Of a stretch of DNA of 64,000 bases, positions 9,103 to 16,629 are shown piece by piece. This DNA comes from JAFDVL01 sp031409955 (lineage in GTDB: Bacteria > Acidobacteriota > Blastocatellia > RBC074): contig JANNYF010000365.1 of assembly GCA_031409955.1 (NCBI GenBank), positions 1-64,000 of the forward strand. The letters run 5' to 3'. The stretch's first letter is position 1. Each line of letters starts with the position of its first letter. The notes below the pieces were generated by a model. It did no database searches and was not told where the DNA came from. It saw nothing but the letters and a program-made list of their open reading frames with translations. Position numbers and translations under genes: made by a program.

Positions 9103-12063
9103 ATGGCAAGCATGCTGAAAAAAGATGTGGCGGGCAGCTTCGCTCTCGCGTTGGCGCAACGCTTCCGCGAGGTTGAAGCACTCGGTCTGCCCAGCCTCAA
9201 AGAAGAGCGCCGCGTGCAACTCAATGACATTTACGTGCCGCTGCGATTGACGTGGGACTTTGGCAAACGGCGCGAACCAGACAACACCTTTTACGTTCCC
9301 GAAGCGCTGGAAAAGCAGAAACACATCGTCGTGCTCGGCGATCCGGGCAGCGGCAAATCTACGCTCATCGGCGTACTCACCTATTCGTTTGGGCGTTCGG
9401 GCAGCACGCCTTTCAAACGGCTCTTCGGGGAGCTATTGCCAATCCCCGTGATCCTGCGCGATTACAAAGTTCGCCAATGGAAAAGCTATCACGATCTGCT
9501 GCGTGATTTTGTCAACAGCAACCTGGTGCAAAGCTCGATTGACGACGCCATTCGTCCCGACATCACGCCGGAATTTTTGCTGACACAATTGCGCGATGGC
9601 AAAGCGATTCTGATGCTGGACGGTTTGGACGAAGTCGGCAGCAGTGCAGACCGCCTGCACCTACGCGATAAGGTCGTGTTTCCGTTGCTGGCAGAAGCAC
9701 GCGAAAGTTATGTCGTGCTGACCACGCGAATGGTCGGCTATGACGAAGCACCGTTTGATGCCCGCGTCATGCGGCCTGACGGCTGGGATGATTTTGCGGA
9801 ACTCAGCAAACGGTCAACCATGATTTTGGGAACCGCCTCGCTGGTTCGTTGTTACGTTGCGCCGTTCACCGACGAAGACATCGAACAATTCATCACCCGC
9901 TGGTACCAGGCGCGTGAACCATTTCCCGACAAACAGCGCGAAGGCATCGAATCGCTCAAGCAGGCACTGAGCCGCAATGATCGCGTCCGGCGGCTGGCGG
10001 AAAATCCTTCGCTGTTGACGCTGATCGCCTTGATTCATCGCGTCACGGCGAACCTGCCATCGGGGCGCGTGAACCTGTACGACAAGATCGTCGAGGCATA
10101 TCTGGAAACGATTCAGAATTACCGCAAGCTGAGCGTGCCTGCTTCATTGGACGAGATGAAACGCTGGCTGGCCCACGTTGGGTGGAAGATGCAGGAACGG
10201 CGCGAGCAAGAGGACGAAGAAGATTTGTTAGTACATCGCCGCGAGGTCTTGGCGTGGTTGACGGATGCCATCGCAGAAAGGCGCGACAGAGAAGCGGCGC
10301 TGCAGGACGCCGAAGCGTTTCTGGAATACGTGGCACGTCGCAGCGGATTGCTGATCCCGCGCGGCCCCGAAGAGTTTTCGTTTGTGCATTTGACGTTTCA
10401 GGAATACTTCGCGGCGTACACGTTGCGGGGCAAAGTGCGTCGGTTTGATCGGCTGGTTCAGGATTGCATCGAACGCTTGCCGTTGCATTACTGGCACGAA
10501 ACGCTGGGCGTGTTGTTTGAAATGCTGACCGAGTTCGATGGTGCGTGTGATGATTTGTTTGAGGAATTACGAACGTTCGCTGCGTCTAGCAATGATGAGG
10601 TGCAAGCCGCCGCCGCCCAGTTCTTCTCTGAACTCTTGCTGGACGAACAAAACGGCCTCAGCTCCAACAGAGTCAACGTTGCGGCGGAATTTGTGCTGAC
10701 GGAAATCTGCCGCGAACTCAATGATAAAGTCATTCAAAACCTGAAGAATCTGCCCCCGCCGAAATTCGTTCGACTGGTCGAGCAATGGTTCGCCGGGCAA
10801 TTACAAACCACGCCATCTGACAAGTTGGGTCGCCATTTTTTTGTGAGCGGTAACGGGTTGCTGGAAGATTGGCCTCAACGATTGGCGCAGTGGGTTGCGG
10901 CAGAACCAAACCGTAAGCTGGATGATTTACAGGTTGCGCAGGTCGCGTTGTTTGCCGCTGCTGACATTAACGCTTACCAGCAGGTCAGTCGTTGGGTTGT
11001 AGAGCGAGTGTCGTTGCTGCGCTGGCTTGCGCCGATCAATTCCCATTACAGTTATTGGTTTTTGAGTCTTGCCGATGTGTACCGAAAAGAAATTGACGCG
11101 CTGCCGGAGACTGTGGTGCGGCGGCGATTGTTGCTGGAATCCCGCGCGCTGGCGACGATCAGGAACGGGCAACTTTTTCGGCTGAGAACATTCATCTTTA
11201 CTCTCGTTCGCGCTCGTGATTTCGCGCGCGCTCACGATTTCGCGCGCGCTTTTGTTTTCGGTCTCAATCGCGCGCGCGAGCGCACTCTTGAGTTCTCGCG
11301 CGGGCGCACTCTTGAGCTTGCTCGCGCTCACGGTTTCGATCTCGGTTTCGATCTCGGTTACGCTAACACTGGCGATTTCGATCTCGCTCACGCTTACGCT
11401 TACACTCTTGATTTCGATCTCGCTCAAGTTCTTGATCCCGATTTCGATCTTGCTCACGCTCACGCTCACGATCCCGGTCTAGCTCTCGGTCTTGATCTCG
11501 CTCTCGGTCGTACTCTCGCTCAGGCCGGGGTACTTTCATCTCCACGGCCCGAGTTGAAAAATTTGCCTGTGGTAGCGGACGCTGAATGGTTGCTCTTTGC
11601 GCCTAATGCGTCCGCAGAAGTATTCGATTCGATCACCGCCGACTTGTCCTCACTCACGCCAGCGCAAGACGATTGGACGCGGTTGCAGGGACTGGCGGCC
11701 TTGTTGACGCTTGGTGCAGGTTCGCCGAAACTCTTTGCCGAGCAAAACGCGCTGATCGAAAAAGGCATCAAGCAGCCCGACCAATTCACCTTTCCCCTCG
11801 CGCTACAGGCCGAAACCGAAACGCCGGAGTTTCGTGCGCAGTTGCCCGACCTCTTCAAGCTGATTTTCCTGCACGATCCTGATGATCCCAAAACCCATTG
11901 GTTGCAGCCGGAGTTCTTTGATCCATCACATCCGGCGTCGAAGTATTTCCTGTCCAACCCGCACGAATTTTTCATCCTTGCGGCAGATGCGCTTGATCCC
12001 AGCGGCGAAACTGAATTGGGGCAGTGGCGACGGAAGGTAGAAGAGATAGAGTCATCCCTGTAG
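9103..12063 (+). CDS. NACHT-domain NTPase (NLR-like) with dipeptide-repeat region
   Basis: This 986-residue STAND NTPase has Walker A 'LGDPGSGKSTLIG' at about residues 78-90, Walker B 'ILMLDGLDEVGS' near 168, and the winged-helix-end signature 'FVHLTFQEYFAAYTL' near 427, all typical of bacterial NACHT proteins. Residues about 450-690 are helical and probably form the sensing region. Residues about 700-808 are an alternating dipeptide repeat (D-F-D-L-A-H-A-Y style) encoded by a six-base DNA repeat at about 11201-11525. The unique C-terminal 170 residues follow. No effector domain is recognisable at the short N-terminus. Bacterial NACHT proteins include antiphage sensors; that role here is inferred from family and neighbours. 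Confidence 0.88.
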   Translation: MASMLKKDVAGSFALALAQRFREVEALGLPSLKEERRVQLNDIYVPLRLTWDFGKRREPDNTFYVPEALEKQKHIVVLGDPGSGKSTLIGVLTYSFGRSGSTPFKRLFGELLPIPVILRDYKVRQWKSYHDLLRDFVNSNLVQSSIDDAIRPDITPEFLLTQLRDGKAILMLDGLDEVGSSADRLHLRDKVVFPLLAEARESYVVLTTRMVGYDEAPFDARVMRPDGWDDFAELSKRSTMILGTASLVRCYVAPFTDEDIEQFITRWYQAREPFPDKQREGIESLKQALSRNDRVRRLAENPSLLTLIALIHRVTANLPSGRVNLYDKIVEAYLETIQNYRKLSVPASLDEMKRWLAHVGWKMQERREQEDEEDLLVHRREVLAWLTDAIAERRDREAALQDAEAFLEYVARRSGLLIPRGPEEFSFVHLTFQEYFAAYTLRGKVRRFDRLVQDCIERLPLHYWHETLGVLFEMLTEFDGACDDLFEELRTFAASSNDEVQAAAAQFFSELLLDEQNGLSSNRVNVAAEFVLTEICRELNDKVIQNLKNLPPPKFVRLVEQWFAGQLQTTPSDKLGRHFFVSGNGLLEDWPQRLAQWVAAEPNRKLDDLQVAQVALFAAADINAYQQVSRWVVERVSLLRWLAPINSHYSYWFLSLADVYRKEIDALPETVVRRRLLLESRALATIRNGQLFRLRTFIFTLVRARDFARAHDFARAFVFGLNRARERTLEFSRGRTLELARAHGFDLGFDLGYANTGDFDLAHAYAYTLDFDLAQVLDPDFDLAHAHAHDPGLALGLDLALGRTLAQAGVLSSPRPELKNLPVVADAEWLLFAPNASAEVFDSITADLSSLTPAQDDWTRLQGLAALLTLGAGSPKLFAEQNALIEKGIKQPDQFTFPLALQAETETPEFRAQLPDLFKLIFLHDPDDPKTHWLQPEFFDPSHPASKYFLSNPHEFFILAADALDPSGETELGQWRRKVEEIESSL
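11201..11525 (+). repeat. Degenerate hexanucleotide tandem repeat inside the NACHT gene
   Basis: From about 11201 to 11525 the sequence runs in six-base units such as gatttc, gatctc, gctcac, gcttac and actctt. In the gene frame each unit encodes two residues: a variable D/A/R/G followed by a variable F/L/H/Y. Because the units avoid stop codons, other frames on both strands also remain open. Such regions expand and contract easily, so the copy number is likely variable between strains. Confidence 0.85.
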
Positions 12064-12090
12064 CGACAACGAACATGGCAACGCGGAGCG

Positions 12091-12292
12091 CCTGGGAGCG
12101 CGGGCGTCTCGCCTGCTGTTTGCGAGCGCGAGCGAGGCAAACCACCGTGTCAGGGAATACGCTGAAGATGAAGCGAATCATCTCGCCACGTATGTACGCG
12201 AGATGATTTGCTGTAAACGAAGCAATCTCCTCGCCACGCATGCGAGCGTCGTTGCACTCGCTCGCGGCAGGCGAGACGCCCGCGCTCCCAGG
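12091..12292. repeat. Nested inverted-repeat element, perfect 26-bp arms
   Basis: The 26 bases at 12091-12116 are the exact reverse complement of 12267-12292. A second perfect 11-bp hairpin (12176-12186 with 12198-12208, aatcatctcgc) is nested between them. The right arm ends two bases before the stop codon of the convergent hydrolase gene. The GC-rich core resembles REP-like elements dispersed in environmental bacteria. It may also end transcription from both sides. Confidence 0.8.
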
Positions 12293-12293
12293 G

Positions 12294-13253
12294 CTACGCG
12301 TCACCTCTATAGAAGTTGAAAAACACATCCACGCCATCCCGATGTTCCATTCGCAATTTTCCTTCGGCATCTGCCAAATCCAAATGCGCCGCCGCTTCGG
12401 ACACCGCCAGAAATCGCGTGATGTCCTTCACCTTCGGAAACAACAAATCCGCCAATTCGTGCGCCGTGATTCCTGTTTGTGAGACAAGCTCCAGCACCTT
12501 GTTTTGCCGTTCGTAGGTATGCCGCCGCAGCCGCGCCAGATACTCCTCAAAATCCGTCACGACATCCCCGTGCGACGTGTGAATCAGCGTGGGCGCAAGT
12601 GCGCGTAGCTTTTCCAATGAGGCCAGATAATTTTTCAGCGCTGGGAAGCGCCGCGAAGAATTGCGCGGATCAGGATTCAGCACCGGATTCGGCGTGATGT
12701 GTTTCAGGACCGTATCACCTGCGAGCAACGTGCGCGTCGCTTCACGCAGCAAACAACTGCTGCCGGGCGTGTGGCCGGGCGTATGTACGACACGCCATGA
12801 CCCGCGAGCAAACTCAAATTCGTGTTCGTCTCGATACGTGACCACGTTCTCGACCGCATCGGCAAAGCTTTTGACTTGCGCGTAATGCCCGACCATTTGT
12901 TCCAACTGCTCTTCGGGCACGCCCGCGCTTTTCAGCAACCCACGATCTGCACGCAGTCTGCCGTGATCGGTCAGGTTTTCCTGCTCCCATTCGTGAACGT
13001 AGACGGGTGCGCCGCATTGTTGCTGCAACCAACTCGCCAGCCCGCAATGGTCTTCGTGCGTGTGCGTGAGGACGATGCGTTGAATGTCTGCGATGCGAAA
13101 GCCGAGTGCTGTGAGTTGTGTCGTGAAGGCTTCCATCGCGGCATCGGTTTTAGGGCCTGTGTCCACGAGCGTTAACGGAGCGTCTACGATGAGGTACGTG
13201 TTGATGGGGCCAACGGGGAACGGCGTGGGGATCACGAGTTTTTCGATACGCAT
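12294..13253 (-). CDS. MBL-fold metallo-hydrolase
   Basis: This 319-residue metallo-beta-lactamase-fold hydrolase shows the metal-binding motif 'VLTHTHEDHCG' near residue 61 (HxHxDH), 'VVHTPGHTPGSSCLL' near 160 and 'LLAGDTVL' near 178. The C-terminal region, with 'LIHTSHGDVV' and then a helical winged-helix-like tail, matches the glyoxalase II/LACTB2-like group. Such enzymes hydrolyse thioesters, lactones or RNA. The substrate cannot be told from sequence. It stands alone, convergent with the NACHT gene and divergent from the kinase gene. Confidence 0.88.
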   Translation of the reverse strand: MRIEKLVIPTPFPVGPINTYLIVDAPLTLVDTGPKTDAAMEAFTTQLTALGFRIADIQRIVLTHTHEDHCGLASWLQQQCGAPVYVHEWEQENLTDHGRLRADRGLLKSAGVPEEQLEQMVGHYAQVKSFADAVENVVTYRDEHEFEFARGSWRVVHTPGHTPGSSCLLREATRTLLAGDTVLKHITPNPVLNPDPRNSSRRFPALKNYLASLEKLRALAPTLIHTSHGDVVTDFEEYLARLRRHTYERQNKVLELVSQTGITAHELADLLFPKVKDITRFLAVSEAAAHLDLADAEGKLRMEHRDGVDVFFNFYRGDA

Positions 13254-13294
13254 GGCGGGAAAGATAACGCGAATGCCTGCAAATAACCAAAGGC

Positions 13295-13388
13295 GAGATT
13301 ACGGAACAGACGGAATAAACAGAACAGACGGAAAAAGCCAAGAATCGTTTTCCGTCTGTTTCGTTATTTCCGTGTGTTCCGTAATCTC
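13295..13388. repeat. Imperfect inverted repeat with 9-bp periodicity
   Basis: The left part (from gagattacggaacagacgga at 13295) pairs with the right part ending ttccgtaatctc at 13388. The right arm is built of about 9-base units, each beginning ttccgt or tttcgt. The element lies between the divergent hydrolase and kinase genes, about 80 bp before the kinase start. Its position allows a regulatory role, but it equally fits a dispersed repeat. Confidence 0.65.
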
Positions 13389-13467
13389 TCTGGGTTTGCC
13401 TCCCGACAACATTGCTTTGTCGCACGGAAAGACCCAAAATGCACAGCACGTTTTTGGTCGTTTTTGC

Positions 13468-15801
13468 ATGAAAGAAGCGCTGCTCAAACAACTTGGACAT
13501 TACCGCCTTCTGTCGCGTCTTGGCGCGGGCGGGATGGGCGAAATCCATCTGGCCGAAGACTCGCGTTTAGGCCGCAAAGTCGCGCTCAAAATCCTGCCCG
13601 CTGAGTTCGTCGCCGATGCCGACCGTGTGCGCCGTTTTGAGCAGGAAGCGCGTGCCGTGTCCGCGCTCAATCACCCGAACATTCTGGTCATTTACGAAAT
13701 CGGCAAAGAGCGCGGCGTTCACTTCATTGCGACCGAATTCATCGAAGGCCAAACGCTGCGGCAAAAGCTGGACGAAGGAAAGCTGAAGGTTTGCGAAACG
13801 CTCGACATTGGCGCACAAATCGCCGAAGCCTTACAAGCCGCGCACGCCACCGGCATCGTGCATCGAGACATCAAGCCCGAAAACATTATGCTCAGGCCCG
13901 ATGGTTACGTGAAAGTTTTAGATTTTGGCTTAGCGCGCGTGAGTGAAAAATCAAAGCCGAATTCCGACCCAGACGCACCAACGATTGAAGACATCGAAAC
14001 GAATCCTGGCACAGTGATGGGCACGGCGCATTACATGTCGCCCGAACAAGCGCGTGGTTTGAAGGTGGATGCACGCAGCGATATTTTCAGCTTCGGCATC
14101 GTGCTGTACGAAATGCTCGCGGGGCAAAAGCCGTTCACCGGGCAAACGATGAGCGATGTCCTCGCCGCGATTTTGCGCGCCGAACCGCCACCGCTTTCCT
14201 TGCCTATCGAACTGGATCGCTGCATCGCAAAAGCTCTGCGCAAAGATTGCAATGCGCGGTATCAAACGATCAGCGAACTGCTGAACGATTTGAAGCGGCT
14301 GCGACAACGCCTGGAATTTGAAGATCAAGCGACCGTAATTTTGGACAGCGGCGTGAATCTAACCGCGACGACGCGCATCTCATCTGCACTGCGCAAACCC
14401 CGCGTGCGCAAAACGATTGATTCACTCGCCGTGCTGCCGCTCATCAACGCCAGCCGCGATCCCAATCTCGAATACCTTTCCGACGGCATCACCGAAAGCA
14501 TCATCAACACGCTGTCGCAATTGCCCAAACTTCGCGTCGTGCCGCGCAGCACGGTCTTTCGCTACAAAGGCAAATCGGTTGACCCACAAGAAGCAGGCAC
14601 CGAACTCGGCGTGCGCGCCGTGTTTTCAGGGCGCATCGTGCAAGTCCGCGATGCCATCATCCTCAAAGCCGAACTGATTGACGTAGCGAATCACTCGCAG
14701 CTTTGGGGCGAACAGTATCGCCACAAAAGCAAAGACATCTTCGCGCTCGAAGCCGAGATTTCCGAAGACATCAGCGAAAAGCTGCGCCTGCGCCTGACGG
14801 GCGAAGAGAAAAAGAAACTCGTCAAACGCTACACAGAAAACACCGAGGCGTATCACCTGTATTTGAAAGGCCGTTACTTCACAAACAAACGCACGACCGA
14901 CTGGATCAAAAAAGGCATCGAACATTTTCAGCAAGCCATTGACCTTGATCCCAACTACGCGCTGGCCTACGCCGGACTCGCTGATGCCTATTCGTTTCTC
15001 GCGTCTTCGACCGGAGGCCATCCGCCACGCGACACCTATCCAAAAGCCGAAGCTGCCGCGCTGCAAGCCTTAGAACTCGACGACATGCTTGGCGAAGCGC
15101 ATTCGACGCTCGGCTTCTGTCGCTTGTTATTCGATTGGGATTTCGCCGCCGCCGAACGCGAATACAAACGCGCGATTGAACTCAGCCCGAATTATGCGAA
15201 CGCGCACGACGGCTACAGCTTTTACCTGAAAGCCACCGGCCAGCACGAAGCCGCGATTCAAGCCTGCCAACGCGCTCAGGAACTCGACCCGCTTTCGATG
15301 TTTGCGACGCTCAGCTTAGGCTGGGCCTATTACTTTGCCCGCGATTACGATGCCGCCTTAGCCCAAACGCGCAAGGTGTTAGATATGGACACGAACTTCG
15401 GCTTTGCCCACTGGCACGCGGGCAAAGTTTATTTGCAACAAGGCAAGTTTGCCGAAGCCGTCATAGCCTTGCGCCAAGCCTTGAACTTAGTCGGCGGCAC
15501 ACCCCCCTTCATTTCGTTCCTCGGCCACGCCTACGCCCGCGCAGGCAAACCGCGCGAAGCCCGTCAAATGCTCGCGCAGTTGTTGCGCCTCTTGCAGCGG
15601 CAATACGTGTCGTCCTATTTCATCGCGCTGATTTATCTCGGCTTGGGCGAGTTGGATCAAACCTTCGCGTGGCTGGAACAAGCGTATGAAGAGCGCTCCG
15701 GCTTTCTGGCGTTTGTTAGGGTTGAGCCGATGCTGGATGATTTGCGTGGTGATGCGCGGTTTGTGGATTTGCTGCGGCGTGTGGGAAAAGAGCAACTATG
15801 A
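13468..15801 (+). CDS. Ser/Thr protein kinase with TolB-like domain and TPR repeats
   Basis: This 777-residue protein starts with a eukaryotic-type (Hanks) kinase domain: 'LGAGGMGEIHLAED' near residue 16, the VALKI lysine near 36, 'HRDIKPEN' near 132, 'DFGLAR' near 152 and 'GTAHYMSPEQARG' near 182. All catalytic residues are present. A TolB/adenylate-cyclase-associated domain begins near 321 ('SLAVLPLINAS') with 'YLSDGITESII'. From about residue 460 to the end there are TPR repeats. I chose ATG 13468 because the longer frame runs through the inverted repeat. No transmembrane helix is obvious. The stop overlaps the next gene start, suggesting translational coupling. Confidence 0.92.
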   Translation: MKEALLKQLGHYRLLSRLGAGGMGEIHLAEDSRLGRKVALKILPAEFVADADRVRRFEQEARAVSALNHPNILVIYEIGKERGVHFIATEFIEGQTLRQKLDEGKLKVCETLDIGAQIAEALQAAHATGIVHRDIKPENIMLRPDGYVKVLDFGLARVSEKSKPNSDPDAPTIEDIETNPGTVMGTAHYMSPEQARGLKVDARSDIFSFGIVLYEMLAGQKPFTGQTMSDVLAAILRAEPPPLSLPIELDRCIAKALRKDCNARYQTISELLNDLKRLRQRLEFEDQATVILDSGVNLTATTRISSALRKPRVRKTIDSLAVLPLINASRDPNLEYLSDGITESIINTLSQLPKLRVVPRSTVFRYKGKSVDPQEAGTELGVRAVFSGRIVQVRDAIILKAELIDVANHSQLWGEQYRHKSKDIFALEAEISEDISEKLRLRLTGEEKKKLVKRYTENTEAYHLYLKGRYFTNKRTTDWIKKGIEHFQQAIDLDPNYALAYAGLADAYSFLASSTGGHPPRDTYPKAEAAALQALELDDMLGEAHSTLGFCRLLFDWDFAAAEREYKRAIELSPNYANAHDGYSFYLKATGQHEAAIQACQRAQELDPLSMFATLSLGWAYYFARDYDAALAQTRKVLDMDTNFGFAHWHAGKVYLQQGKFAEAVIALRQALNLVGGTPPFISFLGHAYARAGKPREARQMLAQLLRLLQRQYVSSYFIALIYLGLGELDQTFAWLEQAYEERSGFLAFVRVEPMLDDLRGDARFVDLLRRVGKEQL

Positions 15802-16382
15802 TAGGTGCGCCACAAATCATCATAATTGCAGGCCCGAATGGTGCAGGAAAATCAACGCTCGCGCCGTTGTTATTGCGCGACAAATTGAAACTCACCGAGT
15901 ATGTGAACGCAGATACGATTGCGCTAGGGCTTTCGGCGTTTGCGCCGGAAAACGCGGCGATTGAGGCAGGGCGCGTGATGCTCAAGCGATTGCATGATCT
16001 GGCAGCGCAGCGGAAAAGCTTTGCGTTTGAGACGACGTTGGCGACGCGATCTTATGCGAAGTGGCTAAGGGCGCTGATGGAACAGGGCTACGATGTGCAT
16101 TTAATTTACCTGTGGTTGCGCAGCCCGGAAATTGCGATTGCGCGTGTGCAGGAACGGGTCCGGGCTGGCGGGCACGATGTGCCGGAAGCGACGATTCGAC
16201 GGAGGTACAAACGAGGCGTAGAGAACTTTTTTGCGTTGTATGAATCGCTGGCAACAAGTTGGTCGGTGTACGATCACTCGCTGACGAATACTCCGCACTG
16301 TTTGGCGATGAAGGAAGCTCAGGCTACGCCCGTTATCTTTGAGGCGAATTTATGGCGGCAATTTTGTGAGGTAGCAAGATGA
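15798..16382 (+). CDS. Zeta-toxin-like P-loop kinase (COG4185-type)
   Basis: This 194-residue protein has Walker A 'IIAGPNGAGKSTLAPLLL' near residue 9, then 'EYVNADTIALGLS' and 'FAFETTLATRSY', followed by an Arg-rich helical region ('RVQERVRAGGHDVPEATIRR'). This order is that of zeta-toxin-like kinases, which in true toxins phosphorylate UDP-activated amino sugars. Family members outside classic epsilon-zeta pairs have no confirmed activity. Its ATG overlaps the kinase stop by four bases (ATGA), and its own stop overlaps the next small gene by four bases, so the three are probably co-translated. Confidence 0.82.
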   Translation: MIGAPQIIIIAGPNGAGKSTLAPLLLRDKLKLTEYVNADTIALGLSAFAPENAAIEAGRVMLKRLHDLAAQRKSFAFETTLATRSYAKWLRALMEQGYDVHLIYLWLRSPEIAIARVQERVRAGGHDVPEATIRRRYKRGVENFFALYESLATSWSVYDHSLTNTPHCLAMKEAQATPVIFEANLWRQFCEVAR

Positions 16383-16579
16383 AAGGAGAGACGAACGGGC
16401 AATCAGGCTTGCGCGTTCCGCACGGAAAGGAACTCGAAAATATTCTGCGCGAAGCTGGTCGCCAAGCACGGATCATGCATAAAAAACTTGGCAATCCAAT
16501 CGCCAGTTGGCAGGACGGCAAAGTCGTAATTATCCCACCTGAAGAAATCCCTATCGAAGATGACGACACCACAAAATAA
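16379..16579 (+). CDS. Small acidic protein, possible antitoxin for the zeta-like kinase
   Basis: This 66-residue protein overlaps the upstream kinase-like gene by four bases. It has a basic helical middle ('ILREAGRQARIMHKKLG'), then 'NPIASWQDGKVVIIPPEEI' and an acidic tail. I have the impression that small proteins of this type recur next to COG4185-type P-loop genes, which suggests a toxin-antitoxin or chaperone partner. No database check was possible. A strong terminator follows directly. Confidence 0.65.
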   Translation: MKGETNGQSGLRVPHGKELENILREAGRQARIMHKKLGNPIASWQDGKVVIIPPEEIPIEDDDTTK

Positions 16580-16610
16580 AAAGGCGAGAAGAAGTTCCCG
16601 CCTTTTTATT
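16575..16610. terminator. Bidirectional Rho-independent terminator
   Basis: A perfect 12-bp stem (16575-16586 with 16599-16610) with a 12-base loop carries A-rich and T-rich flanks on both sides. It separates the plus-strand kinase/toxin chain from the minus-strand fadE gene and can serve both. Confidence 0.9.
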
Positions 16611-16629
16611 TCTGTGTTGTCGCAACCGC

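Noticed and set aside
10927..11469. Antisense open frame with S-V-S/E-I-E-I tracts in the NACHT gene
   Set aside because: It arises from the six-base repeat, which keeps several frames open; no start signal or family match.
13084..13467. N-terminal extension of the Ser/Thr kinase
   Set aside because: It overlaps the MBL-fold gene and passes through an inverted repeat; the kinase domain starts right after ATG 13468.
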